Positions 1-11,623 of a stretch of 64,000 nucleotides of DNA are shown piece after piece (position 1 is the first letter of the stretch; each line of letters opens with the position of its first letter). A program made the position numbers and the translations under genes. The stretch comes from Panicum virgatum (lineage: Eukaryota > Streptophyta > Magnoliopsida > Poales > Poaceae). The DNA is taken from contig NC_053140.1 in assembly GCF_016808335.1 (NCBI RefSeq), positions 29,754,086 to 29,818,085 of the forward strand. Reading direction: 5' to 3'. Below the pieces are notes generated by a model. The model saw only the letters and a list, made by a program, of their open reading frames with translations, was not told where the DNA came from and made no database searches.

Positions 1-1428
1 TCCTCTCCAACCCTCGACCGCCGGAGCACCCTCGCCGCCTTTTCCCTTCGCCGCCGCGAACTGCTCCACCGCTGACAACACTGTTCCGACCATCCCATCG
101 GACTCCCAAGCCCACTCACAGGTGCGCCCTGACCTGGTGAACCTCTCTGGACCCTTCACCCACGCTGCCGGCGACGAGCCCCACCGGAATCAGCCGGTCG
201 ACACACCCCCCCTGCTCTGACTCCGGCCAAGGGCCTATCTGCTAGGATTCAAAAACTTCTAGGGGCCTATCTGCAAGTTTTAAATCCTTTTCCTTTTGTT
301 TTTAGGTTGAACTTTGAAAATTCCTAGAAATTTATACAAAAATAAAAAAATACAAATCCAAATGTTTTGGAATCCTTGTTACAAGACCTACAAGTTTTGT
401 TACATACACATCTTCAGTTCTGGTCTACATGTTAATCCAAGAAAAAGAATAGAATAAATAGACTTTAATTGTTCTAGGAGTTGTACTTAGTAACTTCGTG
501 TGGTTTTTTGCTAGAATGTGTCTTCCAGTGTTGCTAGAACCTGGAAAAATTTGAACTATTTTTGACATCATTAAATAGGTCAAAGTTTCAAGATTCCTAG
601 ATCTACTAGTTTTGCTAATGTATTTATGCGGGTAGAAATGTCAAAGTTTTGAGTGTGAAACTTTTTCCATGCATGCATGTCACTAAAGCCTTGCTGTTGT
701 GCAAGTTTGAGAAATTTTAGATTTGTTTAGCTATTTATTTGATTTAATTCCTGTCAAGTAGGCTTTAATTGTGATAAATAGTTTATTTGCTTAGAAAAAT
801 CTGAGAATATTTAGGAAACTCTATTTTGGTCATATATGCAAGTCTGTAAAATTTAGGATCCAAAAACATTATAGAACTTTCTCTACTAGTTAGTTTTGCC
901 ATATGTGGTTTAATATTATCAAAATTATTACTTCTGTTTTATGACTAGATAAATTCTGAAAAATTTATAGGACGTTCTTAAGCATATGAAGCCTGTTCTG
1001 GGAAATTTTTAGCTTCATAAGTTTTGTAGTTTGTTCTGTAGAATTTAATCTTGTTCTAGGTGCTGTTTGAGTAAATGTTATATTATGAATAATTAACTAC
1101 ATGAAATGGTATGAAATTTACAGGATAGATTGCTCTCTGTACTTCCTATTTGAAGTAATTTTGCTGAGTTTAAATGTTGTTTGTGTGCTGAGTTACTTAT
1201 TTCTTAGCAAACCATGTTTTATGTGCTATATGAACTAACTAAAACTTACTTTGTGAAGATAATCAAGTTGTCTTATTAGGTTAGTCATGTTATTTTGCGT
1301 AGTAAGACATATTAAATAACTACTCTATAAACGATTGCCCATATGCTAAGTTATGCTTGCTAATTCGTAGACTGCACCTTTATTGTGAAGTGTGTATGAT
1401 TGTAATATCATTTCTTGCGTCACATATA

Positions 1429-1567
1429 GATACGACTGTTCTAGCGGACGGGACGTACGAGCTGATCCCGGAGTCCGAAGAAGGTGAACGCCGCTACACT
1501 AACTGAAGACCCGCTACCCAAGGCTGAGCTAGCTAGTGACTACCGCGAAGGCAAGCCCCGGACATAA
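1429..1567 (+). pseudogene. Broken copy of the LTR-internal LADGTYEL exon
   Basis: The frame opens like the copies at 22630, 27132 and 31558 (D-T-T-V-L-A-D-G-T-Y-E-L-I-P) after a CATATAG acceptor-like site. A 17-base deletion, bounded in the intact copy by the direct repeat GTGAAC, shifts the frame and gives an early stop. A second deletion follows near 1515. The end (E-G-K-P-R-T-stop in the intact copy) is still recognisable. Confidence 0.6.
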
Positions 1568-2464
1568 ACCCAGTATTTCAAATTATACACTTTATATACT
1601 ACTTACTTGTGCATTTACAGTTCTTAGGATTTGAATTGAAACCCTAGATGCATGATCCTAGGAACCTATGTACTGAACACTAGACTTGAGTTCAAGTAAT
1701 TGCTATACTTATAGGACCGGTAAAAGTCGAGTGATTGCCTGTCACTCACTATAATAGGAGTTGCTTGTTTTTTTTATCTGCAATCACTATAAGGACGTCG
1801 GACGGGGTCATGTTCGATATCATGACCTTGGGTGAGACCCTGTCTATGTTGATGAATTCTGCTAAGGTCGCGGTGTGTGGTAGCGGTGGTTAAGTGTTTG
1901 AACGTACTAGCCACATGCCGTAAATATGGTACGCTGTAAGCCTAGTAGCTGATCGGACCGGTGAGTGGATATACCTTTCACTCTCTCTTAGAGATAGGTT
2001 TTTATGTTTATGTTGCGCAACACCACGGGTGCGGGGAGGAAGTTGGTGCCCTGTAGTCGGGGAGAGTGATCCTATCCACAAGGCGGAATGAAAGGTCAAC
2101 GGTTGTTTGGGAACGACCCGACGGTGTTCCAAATGTGTGTATTAGGTTTACCTTGCAAGGTTGGAAATCCGATTCGAATCGTCCATCTCTCGCGGATATT
2201 GAGACTACTTGATCCCTTTGCCACACAGAGTAATAAGAGCAATGTTATTATGATCAATCTTGATGTTTGACTAAAGTTCTACCATGGTTAATTAGAAATA
2301 GTTGCTTACTTAGAATGGTTAATCAACTGGAATATTGAAAGCTAAAATGTGAAATTAAGGACCTACTCTTTATTGCTTTTCAGCAAAAGAAAAACCAGAG
2401 CCTTACAGAACCCTGCATAATCTAGCTAAGTGGACTAAGTATATCCGTTGATGGTTATGTCTTA

Positions 2465-2484
2465 CTGAGTATTAGTATACTCAG
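2465..2484. promoter_or_regulatory. Conserved LTR hairpin CTGAGTAT-N4-ATACTCAG
   Basis: This is an 8-bp perfect stem with a 4-base loop. The same hairpin is present at 28203-28222 and 32611-32630 in the two solo LTRs. It is deleted from the 3' LTR of this element. Its role is unknown; it lies about 500 bases before the LTR end, so it would be in the transcribed leader. Confidence 0.6.
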
Positions 2485-2985
2485 CCTTGCTGTTGAATCC
2501 TATTTCAGGTATTAGTTTTGAGGACCAGACCGCTAGTCTGACTTGGCCCAGCTCTTTGCCCCCTAGTTGGTCCGTAGAGTGGGATCCGTCTCCGGCCAGC
2601 AATGACCCCGACGAGTGATACCTTGCTTGGGCTAGCTTGGTATACTTTTGTGACGTGTTGTAGCCATCGTGTTTTCTTTCCGCTGCTTAACTCTGAACTT
2701 TAAACTTATGTTTTGTATAACGTTTTACTGAGTTTGGACCTGTAATAATACTTTGAACTTGTTGCAATAACTACGGTGCCTGTGTTGTAAAATATATGGT
2801 TGTAATATCTCTGGACTCGCCTTCGTGCGGGGTATGCTTGTTCGATCTGAGATCCGGTGGTTGTATCGGGACATTACCCAATAGACCAAGAATTGTTCCG
2901 TTTGAAGTGCGTTTGAGTCGGTGTTGCCTTTATGTTGATGGCCAGCGCACTTGAGCCAGGATAATTCAGGTGGTTCTGCCACAGC

Positions 2986-2997
2986 TGGTATCAGAGC
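2986..2997 (+). other. Primer binding site, initiator-Met tRNA
   Basis: TGGTATCAGAGC lies two bases after the LTR end. This is the standard plant initiator-methionine tRNA primer site of Ty1/copia and many chromoviruses. It fixes the LTR boundary and the + orientation of the element. Confidence 0.95.
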
Positions 2998-3278
2998 TGC
3001 AAGTGTACACCAGTGATGTTGGAACCTTAAAAATTAATTTCGGTATAAAATTGGAGCAACAAAGTATTTATAAAACTACATTGGTTTTGTTAAGGATTGT
3101 GCATAGAATGTAAAGCCCTAGGGAAATTTAAGGGAGTTACTAGGTGGCTATCTACTTATGGTTTATTTATATCTGACTTCCAGCACTTTACATTTTTGTC
3201 AAACCTTACTTTTGTGCACAATCAATCTTTTAAATTCTGTAACGACGCACCTACGCTAAGGTAAGAAGGTAAGAATCC

Positions 3279-3536
3279 TCAGTCAGCTGAGGGAGTCTGA
3301 CCTTCCCGTCGGTGATGCGAGCCAAACGCTGCCCTCAAGCAGTGGCTTACTTGAGGTGCTACCAATATACCAACTATTAGTTGACTATATTGGGAGTAAA
3401 AGTATACTCAGTCAGCTGAGGGAGACTGACCTTCCCGTCGGCGATGCGAACCGAACGCTGCGCTCAAGCAGTGGCCTACTTGAGCTGCTGCCAATATACT
3501 GACCATCGGTCGATTATATTGGGAGTAAAAGTACCC
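3279..3536 (+). repeat. Tandem duplication, two 129-bp units in the 5' leader
   Basis: Unit 1 begins at 3279 and unit 2 at 3408. Both open with TCAGTCAGCTGAGGGAG, contain CTTCCCGTCGG and CTCAAGCAGTGG, and end in TATATTGGGAGTAAAAGTA. The units have diverged by point changes. They sit between the primer site and the first ORF, where packaging or dimerisation signals of LTR elements usually lie; any such role here is inference. Confidence 0.85.
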
Positions 3537-3657
3537 GTGAATACGTTGCCCCGGTAGCGTATGAGCACTGTCCATGCAGTATTGGACGCATTGATGCCGC
3601 TTCTATAGTGAGCGGTAATGTATGGGAATGCTTTCATGAGTGCTGGCATGAAAGGTT

Positions 3658-3659
<2 letters not shown>

Positions 3660-3693
<34 letters not shown>
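3660..3693. repeat. (TA)n microsatellite
   Basis: About 17 uninterrupted TA units lie in the untranslated leader of the chromovirus. Reading frames that cross it (runs of I-Y) are artefacts. Confidence 0.95.
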
Positions 3694-3699
<6 letters not shown>

Positions 3700-4292
3700 G
3701 TTCTGTCAATCTTCTACAGGTACACTAACCGTGTTCGATAAGTTAAGAACGGTTAGAATTTATGGACTAGATATTATAAGGAGAGACATATCTATGTTAT
3801 GCCACCATACTAACCGCGTAAGCCCAACAATAGTTGGCAATTGTTTATCTTGTGAGGGCGAATAGAACGTGCATGAATAATTTGATGATGTTCGATTTGA
3901 TTCCTAGGATTTGAATTTGTTACATGAGCCTTTTTAAGGAATTTCTAGCATGGATCATCATGTATATGTCTTAGTATGGTTAAACAGTAAGTTGAGTTGA
4001 AACTTCATATTAGGAGCATGTTTGTTGAAACACTTAGACTTTCTTGGATGTAAAAGATAGAATTGAGTCATGCCTTCATCCTTAGCCCCATCTTGATGTC
4101 ATAATGATCTTTTCATTCCATAGAATCTCAAATGATGAACCAGTACCAATTGTGGTTTGTTCACTTCCTAAGTCTTGTGAAACCATATAATCTTTTGAAT
4201 CAGAATCACATTTTTCCACAGTCTTCTTAAAAGCTTTATTTGAGAAGTCTTGAGATAATCATATAAATCACATTTGAATCTTTTTTATTCAG

Positions 4293-5201
4293 ATGGCGGA
4301 CCTTCCGAGTATCTTCTGGGATGATGATGGATATTCTCATAGTGATTGCCTGTACTGGGAGGGCTTTCCTAGGATTTTGTGGGATACTCTTCGTATTTTC
4401 CACTACCCAGAACCACCCCGGTACAAGGGACGACAGTTTTCTGAGGATGTTGTTCAGAAGTGCAGTGCCACCATGACCATTCCTCAGCACCCCACTTTGG
4501 CTTGGCCGTCTATTGAGATTGAGGTGGTTGGATATCGTCTTGTGGACGCTTTTGAGACAACAGCCCTCAAAGCTATTACCACCTTCTGTGAGCACCATCC
4601 GAATGAAGTGGCCGCTTATCCTAATGGCTTATTCCCGGCAGTCAATACTGGCAATGCAGAGTGGCTCTTCAGGACCACCCACTTTGGTCACTTATCTGGA
4701 GATGTGGCTGATGAGACTATCCAGGCGGTGATTAGGTATAAGAATGCCCAGTACCGCTATCAGGTCCTTCAGCAGAGGCACATGGATCAGGTATTAGACT
4801 TGGCCCAGAGTTTTCAGCGAGGTCTTAGCCTGAGAGACACACAGATTCAGGGGCTTAATGAGGCTGTTGCTGGGAGAGATAACGCCATTGCCTAGTACGA
4901 GCTTCAGGTTCTGGAGCATGGTGCTGAACTAGTGCAGCGCAACACGGTGATTGTTTTTCTTCAGGAGCAGGTTCACAAGCTCCAAATGGAGCTGGGTGAT
5001 GCTATGGACCATATTGGTATGCTCCATGAGCAGCCAATACCCCCAGTTGTTCCAGCCGAGCCTGCAGCAGAAGAAGACCCAGAGAAGATTGAGGGAGTCT
5101 CAGAGATAGATTCCGAGCACGCGCCTGCCGAGCCTAACCCTCAGCCGGACGACTCATCCTCCGGCAGTGCTTTGTCTGTGGGCAACCTCGACGATTTCTA
5201 G
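4293..5201 (+). pseudogene. Accessory ORF upstream of gag (coiled-coil protein), one in-frame stop
   Basis: The frame runs 303 codons from ATG at 4293 to the stop at 5199-5201 with one internal TAG at 4893-4895, most simply a CAG codon changed by C-to-T. The N-terminal half is globular (motifs IFWDDDGYS, YWEGFPR, MTIPQHP, EVVGYRLVD). The C-terminal half, from about residue 155, is rich in Q, L and E with heptad-like spacing, so probably a coiled coil, and ends in an acidic, Pro-rich tail. It is not the capsid gag, which begins at 5852. A polypyrimidine tract plus CAG directly precedes the ATG and could be a 3' splice site, so the ORF may be expressed from a spliced RNA. I recognise the type from long-LTR grass chromoviruses but know no function. 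Confidence 0.7.
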
Positions 5202-5851
5202 GCATCTTAGGATTGTCCTAGATAGCATGTGATCATCCTTGTTGTAGTATATGTAAATAGGGAATGAAATGTTGTAAAATAGCCCTAGGAAGGAGTACCA
5301 CTTGTTGTAAGCATATGTGGTAAGGAAGTGTGATGCTAGGTTTATAATATAAAGACTACCTTGGATGTAATATAAGTAGTGACTACCAGTTTGGAAATCA
5401 TGACCTTTCTGCTTGCCGAATTTTTATCTCTTCATCTGTGCATTTTTAGGCTGTTTGATGAATACCAAAGTTGTTGCAAATTTTGTAACTGGGTGTTCAC
5501 CAAATTTTAGCCTATTTGGATCGTGTAGCTATATTTATAGTCAAAACACTACCATGATCTCCGTTGAAAAACAGCATAGCACAGAATGACGAAAAGTGAA
5601 TTTTTAGGTTACCTTTCCTACTGTTTTGCTTCGGGAGTTGAATACCGAAATGGTAGAGTATGAAGTTATCTAACAGCTGACCAATTTTGAGCTATGTTGG
5701 TTGAGCAAATGTGTATTACGCATATTGTGTTACACCGCATTTTGTTAAATTCTCCTGATTTTATTTTGCTATCCAATGTATGATCATTGCACATACCATT
5801 GATTTTGGGAGCAAGGATAATGTATCTAATGGATGTCTTCCATAATTACAA
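5202..5851 (+). other. Spacer between accessory ORF and gag
   Basis: This is 650 bases of AT-rich sequence with stops in all frames. I see no gene, promoter box or repeat in it. It may act as the leader or an intron of the gag-pol message. Confidence 0.5.
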
Positions 5852-6985
5852 ATGGTTGGTCATACCCGCGGATCGCCCGAAGGCTTCGGCCGTGAAACTG
5901 GCAGTGGATCTCAGCAGCCACTGCCACCACCGCCGAATCTAGCCAAGCTAATGGCCATACAAACTGAATTGCTTCGTCAGCTGGTGCAAGGGTAGCAGAA
6001 TCCGCCACGCCAACAGCAGCGTGGAGGACGTGATGAGCAACCAGCGGGTTACCAGGAATTCTTTGGTACCCAACCTCCGCTGTTTAGCCGGACTGATGAA
6101 CCATTGGACGCCGATGCTTGGCTCCATACTATTGAGTCCAAGTTCGCCTTGCTAACAGTACCTTGTGCTAATGCGAACAAGGCTCATTTCGCCGCCCAGC
6201 AGCTTCGTGGCACCGCTCGCATTTGGTGGGATCACTATTGTGCTATGCAGCCTACTGGACATGTTATCTCTTGGGAGGAATTCCGGAATGCCTATAGGAC
6301 ACATAATATTCCTGAGGGACTAATGGAGAGGAAGTTGAATGAATTCTTAGCTTTGAATCAAGGGACCCGCACTGTTCTTCAGTATGCATAGGCCTTCAAT
6401 CATTTGTGCCAGTACGTGGGCCGTCATGCGGATACTGACGCCAAGAAGCGCGACCGTTTTCGTCGTGGCCTCAACACCAAGCTCAAGGAATGCTTGAACC
6501 TTGTTAAGCCAGATACTTATAATGAGCTGGTCAAAATGGCCATTACTCAAGAAGACTGTATCGCCGCGCACCGTATCGTGAAGAAGTGAAAGGCACCAAC
6601 GGGACCCTCGAGTGCTCAGCCACCGAGGTATCGTCTGGTGCAGAATACTCCACCAAGAGCTACACAGAGAAATGCCCCAATGGGCAAGTTTGTTTTTAGG
6701 CCACCTCAGCAATAGGGAGGATTCAGACCTCCAGTCTTTCAGCAGCGGCAACAGTTTGGCCCAAGGCCAAATACCCCACAGTTCAATCGCGGGAACAGCG
6801 ACAATTGATGTTTTAATTGCGGCAGTACTTCCCATTTCGCCAAGAATTGCCCGCAACCCAAGAAGTCTTACCGAGGGCAGAACTCCAACCAGAACAATAA
6901 GGGCAAGGGCAAGAAGCAAATGGTGCAAGTCCGACAGGGGTGAGTTAGTTTTACTACTCTTGCAGAGCATTTCGAAGGAGCACCA
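5852..6985 (+). pseudogene. gag: gag of the chromovirus (capsid and zinc knuckle), six in-frame stops
   Basis: The ATG at 5852 opens a frame that continues into pol without a frameshift. The capsid core includes DADAWLHTIESKF, the ARIWWDHY block and the EFRNAYRTHNIPEG segment. One CCHC zinc knuckle lies at 6809-6850 (C-x2-C-x4-H-x4-C, seen as CFNCG...HFAKNC). Stops are at 5993 (TAG), 6389 (TAG), 6587 (TGA), 6713 (TAG), 6806 (TGA) and 6941 (TGA). Each is explained by a single transition (Gln, Arg or Trp codon to stop). Gag would form the particle that packages the element RNA. The copy cannot make a full Gag. Confidence 0.88.
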
Positions 6986-6988
6986 GTC

Positions 6989-9900
6989 ATGTCGGGTACT
7001 TTCTCTATCCACAATAAACCCACAGTCATATTATTTGATTCTAGTGTAACTCATAGTTTTATAAGTGCCAAATTTGGAGCAAGGGTAGGATTGAATTTTT
7101 GTCATACCAAGAGATCTTACATGATAGCAACCCCTGGTGGGAAGATAGCTTCCAATCAAATCATTAGACACGTGCCAATTGAGTTGGGTAGCAAACTGAT
7201 AAAGACAGATTTGATCTTCTTGAACTTAGAAGGCATGGATGTTATTTTGGGCATGGATTGGATGACTAGCCACAAAGTACTGTTAGATATCTCTTCCCGG
7301 GCTATTGAGATAGATTCACCTTATCAAGGAGCCATCATACTCTATCTGCCACAACGAGAGCGCTTCAAGTCTTGTGCATATGCCATAAAAGAAATTAAAA
7401 TCGAAGATATTCCTATTGTGTGTGAGTATGCGGATGTATTTCCAGATGACTTGCCTGAAATACCCCATGATAGAGATATCGAATTCGTTATCGAGCTTCA
7501 ACCCGGTACTGCCCCTATTTCTAAGAGATCGTACTGTATGCCTCCAAATGAGTTGGCAGAATTGAAAATCCAACTTCAAGACCTTCTTGACAAGGGTTTT
7601 ATACGTCCGAGTGCTTCACCATGGGGATGTCCAGCCCTATTTGTGAAGAAGAAGGACAACAGTTTGAGGTTATGTGTTGATTATCGACCACTCAATGCGG
7701 TCACTATTAAAAACAAGTATCATCTTCCCAGCATTGATATCTTGTTTGATCAGTTAGCTGTAGCCATAATTTTTTCTAAGATTGATCTTCATTCTGGTTA
7801 CCATCAAATAAAGATCAAGCCATGTGATATTCCGAAAATAGCTTTCTCGACCAGATATGGACTCTATGAGTATCTGGTTGTGTCTTTTGGTCTTACCATT
7901 GCCCCGGCATACTTTATGTACCTGATGAATTCAGTCTTCATGCCGGAGCTTGATAAATTCATCGTGGTGTTCATCGACGACATTTTGATCTACTCCAAGA
8001 ATGAAGAAGATCATGCTCAGCATTTACGAATCGTTCTTCAACGATTACGAGATCATCACCTTTATGCCAAATTCTCTAAGTGTGAATTTTGGCTGGATAG
8101 TGTGAAATTTTTGGTTCATACTATCTCCAGTGAAGGTATATCTGTTGATCCAGCTAAAGTGCAAGAAGTGATGGATTGGGAACCTCCTACTTCAGTTCAT
8201 TAGATTCCTAGTTTTCTCGGTTTAGCTGGATACTATCATCGATTAATTCCTGATTTCTCCAGAATAGCCAAGCTCATGATGGAGTTGTTAAAGAAAGGAG
8301 TGAAATTTATTTGGAATGATAAATGTGAAGAAGCCTTTCAAACTCTCAAAGCGCGACTAACTACTGCTCCAGTGCTGGCTACACCGGACAGTACCAAACC
8401 TTTTAATGTCGATTGTGATGCTTCTGGTACGGGACTTGATTGTGTACTTATGCAAGACAACCGGGTGATCGCTTATGCATAAAGAGCTCTCCGAAATAAT
8501 GAGAAGAACTATCCAACACATGATCTGGAGTTAGCAGCTGTCATACATGCTCTTAAGCTCTGGAGACATCATCTTATGGGAACTCATTATAACATTTACA
8601 CTGACCATAAGAGCCTCAAGTATATCTTCACCCAAGCTGATCTCAACATGAGACAGAGACGCTGGCTAGAATTGATAAAGGACTATGATTTAGAAGTGCA
8701 CTATCATCCAGGAAAGGCTAATGTGGTTGCGAATGCACTGAGCCGCAAGTCACAATGCCATTGTCTATCTGTAGAGCCATTCAACGAAACTCTATGCCAG
8801 GAAATGATGAAACTAAATATAGAAAGGGTACCTCAAGGAAGTCTGAACCATATAGCTGTTGAGCCTACACTTCATGATAACATCGTCATGGCACAATTAC
8901 ACGATGAAGGTATCAAAATCATCAAGGAAAAGCTATCCCAGGGAGAAGCAAAGTACAAGTGTTTCCGTGTGGGTCATAAAGGAGTTTTGTGGTTTGAATT
9001 TCGTCTTGTTGTACCCAAGAATCACCAGCTTAGAAAACAAATCCTTGATGAAGCACATCTATCGAAGTTTTCTATTCATCTCGGTAGTACCAAGATGTAT
9101 CACGATCTTAAACAAAAATTTTGGTGGACTCAAATGAAAAGAGAGATCGCCAAATATGTTTCTGAGTGTGATGTCTGTCAAAGAGTTAAGGCTAGTCACT
9201 TGAAAGTCACTGGTACTCTCCAACCTTTACTCATTCCATCCTGGAAATGGGAGGATATCAGTATGGATTTTATTGTTGGCTTGCCCAACACTTCTCAGAA
9301 GCATGATTCTATTTGGGTAATCGTTGATAGACTCACCAAGACCGCTCATTTTATTCCTGTGAATACAACTTATCCTGCCAAGAAGTATGCAGAAATTTAT
9401 CTCGACCAGATTGTCCGTCTGCATGGAGTTCCAAAGACGATCATTTCTGATCGTGGGGCGCAGTTTATTGCATGTTTCTGGGAACAATTGCAAGAATCCC
9501 TTGGAACCAAATTGATTCGTAGTTCAGCCTATCACCCACAAACAGATGGGCAAACTGAACGAATCAATCAAATCCTTGAAGATATGTTGAGGGCATGTGC
9601 TATTCAATATGGCAAGAACTGGGATAAATGCCTAGCACTGGCAGAGTTCTCATATAATAACAGTTACCAATCCAGCTTGCAAATGGCACCATTTGAAGCG
9701 TTATACGGTCGAAGGTGTCGAACTCCTTTGAGTTGGTCACAAGCCGGAGAACGCAAAGTCTTTGGGCCAGATCTAGTCATTGAGGCAGAAGAGAAAATCA
9801 AAGTTATCCAGACTAATCTTAAAGTAGCACAATCAAGACAGAAAAGTTATGCAGACAAAAGAAGAGAACCCTTACAGTTCAAGGTAGGGGATTTCGTATA

Positions 9901-10154
9901 TCTGCGAGTATCTCCTACTAGAGGTGTTCAACATTTCGGCATGAAAGGGAAATTGGCACCCCGATACATCGGACCATTTGAAATCATCGAAACTTGTGGT
10001 CTAGTTGCTTACCGAATCCGTCTTCCTTCTCAGTTGGCCGCCATTCATGATGTCTTTCATATCTCTCAACTCAAGAAGTGTATCAAAGTGGCCACTGAGA
10101 TCATTAAACCACAAGATATCGAAATTGAAACCGATCTATCTTATGCTGAGTATC
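6989..10154 (+). pseudogene. pol: pol of the chromovirus: protease, RT, RNase H, integrase; interrupted by the nested element
   Basis: It is in the same frame as gag. The protease active site at 7034-7045 reads F-D-S-S where D-S-G is expected, probably a G-to-A change. RT has the F-I-D-D box at 7970-7981, and FGLT-x-AP has Ile in place of Asn. RNase H begins near 8410 (CDASG) with TDHKSLKY near 8595. The integrase shows the HHCC zinc finger (about 9055-9185) and catalytic Asp codons at 9266 and 9449 and Glu at 9557, giving DD35E. A GPF/Y module follows (RYIGPFEI). Stops lie at 8201 (TAG) and 8480 (TAA). The frame is cut at 10154 by the nested element and continues at 20060. Confidence 0.93.
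10150..10154. repeat. Target-site duplication GTATC (left)
   Basis: GTATC is repeated at 20056-20060 on the other side of the nested LTR element. Five bases is the usual duplication size for Ty3 integration. Confidence 0.95.
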
Positions 10155-11615
10155 TGTTGACGTTCACTAACGCCCCCGATTTGTATACCGCAAGCGCATA
10201 GTTCGTGGTAGCTTTTCCCTTAGAGTATTCCCCCAAGGTTTATCAATCCGTGGATCGACAATGAACTTACTAGGGTTTTCCATCTAATCTAATGGATCTA
10301 TCCTAACATGAAGCATTAATTGCATATAAAAGGTGAACCTTTGATAGATATGAGTGATGTACGAAGGTTGATCTCATCCATGAACATCGATAAGGATAAA
10401 GCATGACCGAAGGCATGACTAAACCTATCACACGCATTCTAGTTGTAGTTCTAGCTAAATGAGTAAGCTCAACATGCATCTCATCCAAAGCCTCTTTAAA
10501 TCAAAACCTCCAATCCGATCCCTCGATACCCAACCTACTCTGTGGAGACGGCCTGTCATGACGCCCCCCTTTTCAATGGGATACCCTGAAGCAAGTCGAA
10601 CCCCCTTTGGGTAGATCCGGTATGAACTCCTAGCCACCATAGCTACAAGAACACCCCATGCAATCTATCTCGAGAATAGATCTAGGAATAAGCGCACCCA
10701 AAGTAAGAACGAAATCGAAAGAGGAGAGACATGATCGCTAAATAGATCGGATGACATGAAGACATTACTCACATAATAGATTCGTTTGGATCGCCACCAC
10801 CGCGTATACACCATTGACGACTCCAACTAGCTCATGAACTCCACCATGACACAACCACACAGGGAGGCCATGGCGGCTAGGGATGGCCTAAGCCATCTCC
10901 TAGACAACTTCGAAGACTTGCGGCAGCCGTCGTCTCCCTCCGGTCTTGGCCCTAGGTTTTCGTCGAGTTCTGGTTGGATGGATGCCTCGAGTTGAATAAG
11001 GTGGGAGATATTTATAAGCCGAGGAAGCCACCGGTCAAGGGGAGGCCAAACCGACTCGAAAACAGGCTGGGCCGGCCAGCCCCATAGGCCTAGGCCGGCC
11101 GACCTACCCCTTTTCGGGCTCGCCTCCTCATTTTTCACGTGTAGACTCCTCGCATCTTCTAGAGTTTCTGTCCTTCACAACTGCACCCCTTTGGACGTCG
11201 TTATCTTGGAGATATCTTCGAGGAAATGATAGGATAAGGAATCATTCCTTAAATCTTCATTTGCTTTGCTTAATCCCGAAGTATCTTTATCTCATCTTCG
11301 TGGGCTTGGTCCTTTGGGCTCTCTTGGAGGATGGATGTGCGTGAATGGGCTTCGAATCAACATGGGCTTTGGTCCTTCCTTTGGGCTTTGGCCTTCGTCT
11401 TTCTCCGTGTTAGTACTCGATCACGGGCCTCGTCATTTCATGCTTCAAAATAGGCCAAAAACCTGCAAAAATGAAGTTCCTCCAAAATATATGTGCAAGT
11501 GTGAAAATGACCAATAATTAGGTCGGGGTTAGGATGGTTAGTGATTTTGATATTAAATTCATGCCATTATCAAGGATAAACAAGGGATAAAAGGTGTACT
11601 TAAGGAGCGCCAACA
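10155..11615 (-). repeat. 3' LTR of the nested element (left copy)
   Basis: On the + strand it begins TGTTGACGTTC and ends GCGCCAACA, an inverted TGTTG/CAACA end pair. Compared with the right copy, most differences I see are C/T or G/A at CG positions. Confidence 0.95.
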
Positions 11616-11623
11616 TTCCCCCC
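11616..11623 (-). other. Polypurine tract of the nested element
   Basis: The + strand reads TTCCCCCC next to the LTR, so the - strand reads GGGGGGAA directly before its 3' LTR. Similar CCCCCATGCTT motifs recur at about 12443, 13562 and 13671. Confidence 0.8.

Larger units (their letters stand above)
1..2983 (+). repeat. 5' LTR of the chromovirus (about 0.9 kb missing at the window edge)
   Basis: The segment aligns with about 21199-24117 of the 3' LTR, so roughly 0.9 kb lies to the left of the window. It ends in TTCTGCCACA directly before the primer site. It retains the hairpin at 2465-2484 that the 3' LTR has lost. It has lost two short pieces, near 1489 and near 1515, that the 3' LTR keeps; these break the small reading frame at 1429-1567. 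The two LTRs differ by many substitutions and indels, so the insertion is not recent. Confidence 0.93.

Noticed and set aside
3476..3865. Frames with I-Y runs around the TA microsatellite
   Set aside because: They arise from translating (TA)n.
6347..7012. 221-codon - strand frame across gag
   Set aside because: It is antisense to the recognised capsid and zinc-knuckle coding sequence.
10303..10640. Identical small frames at 10303-10640 and 18739-19076 as a gene pair
   Set aside because: They lie in the two LTR copies of the nested element and have no domain.
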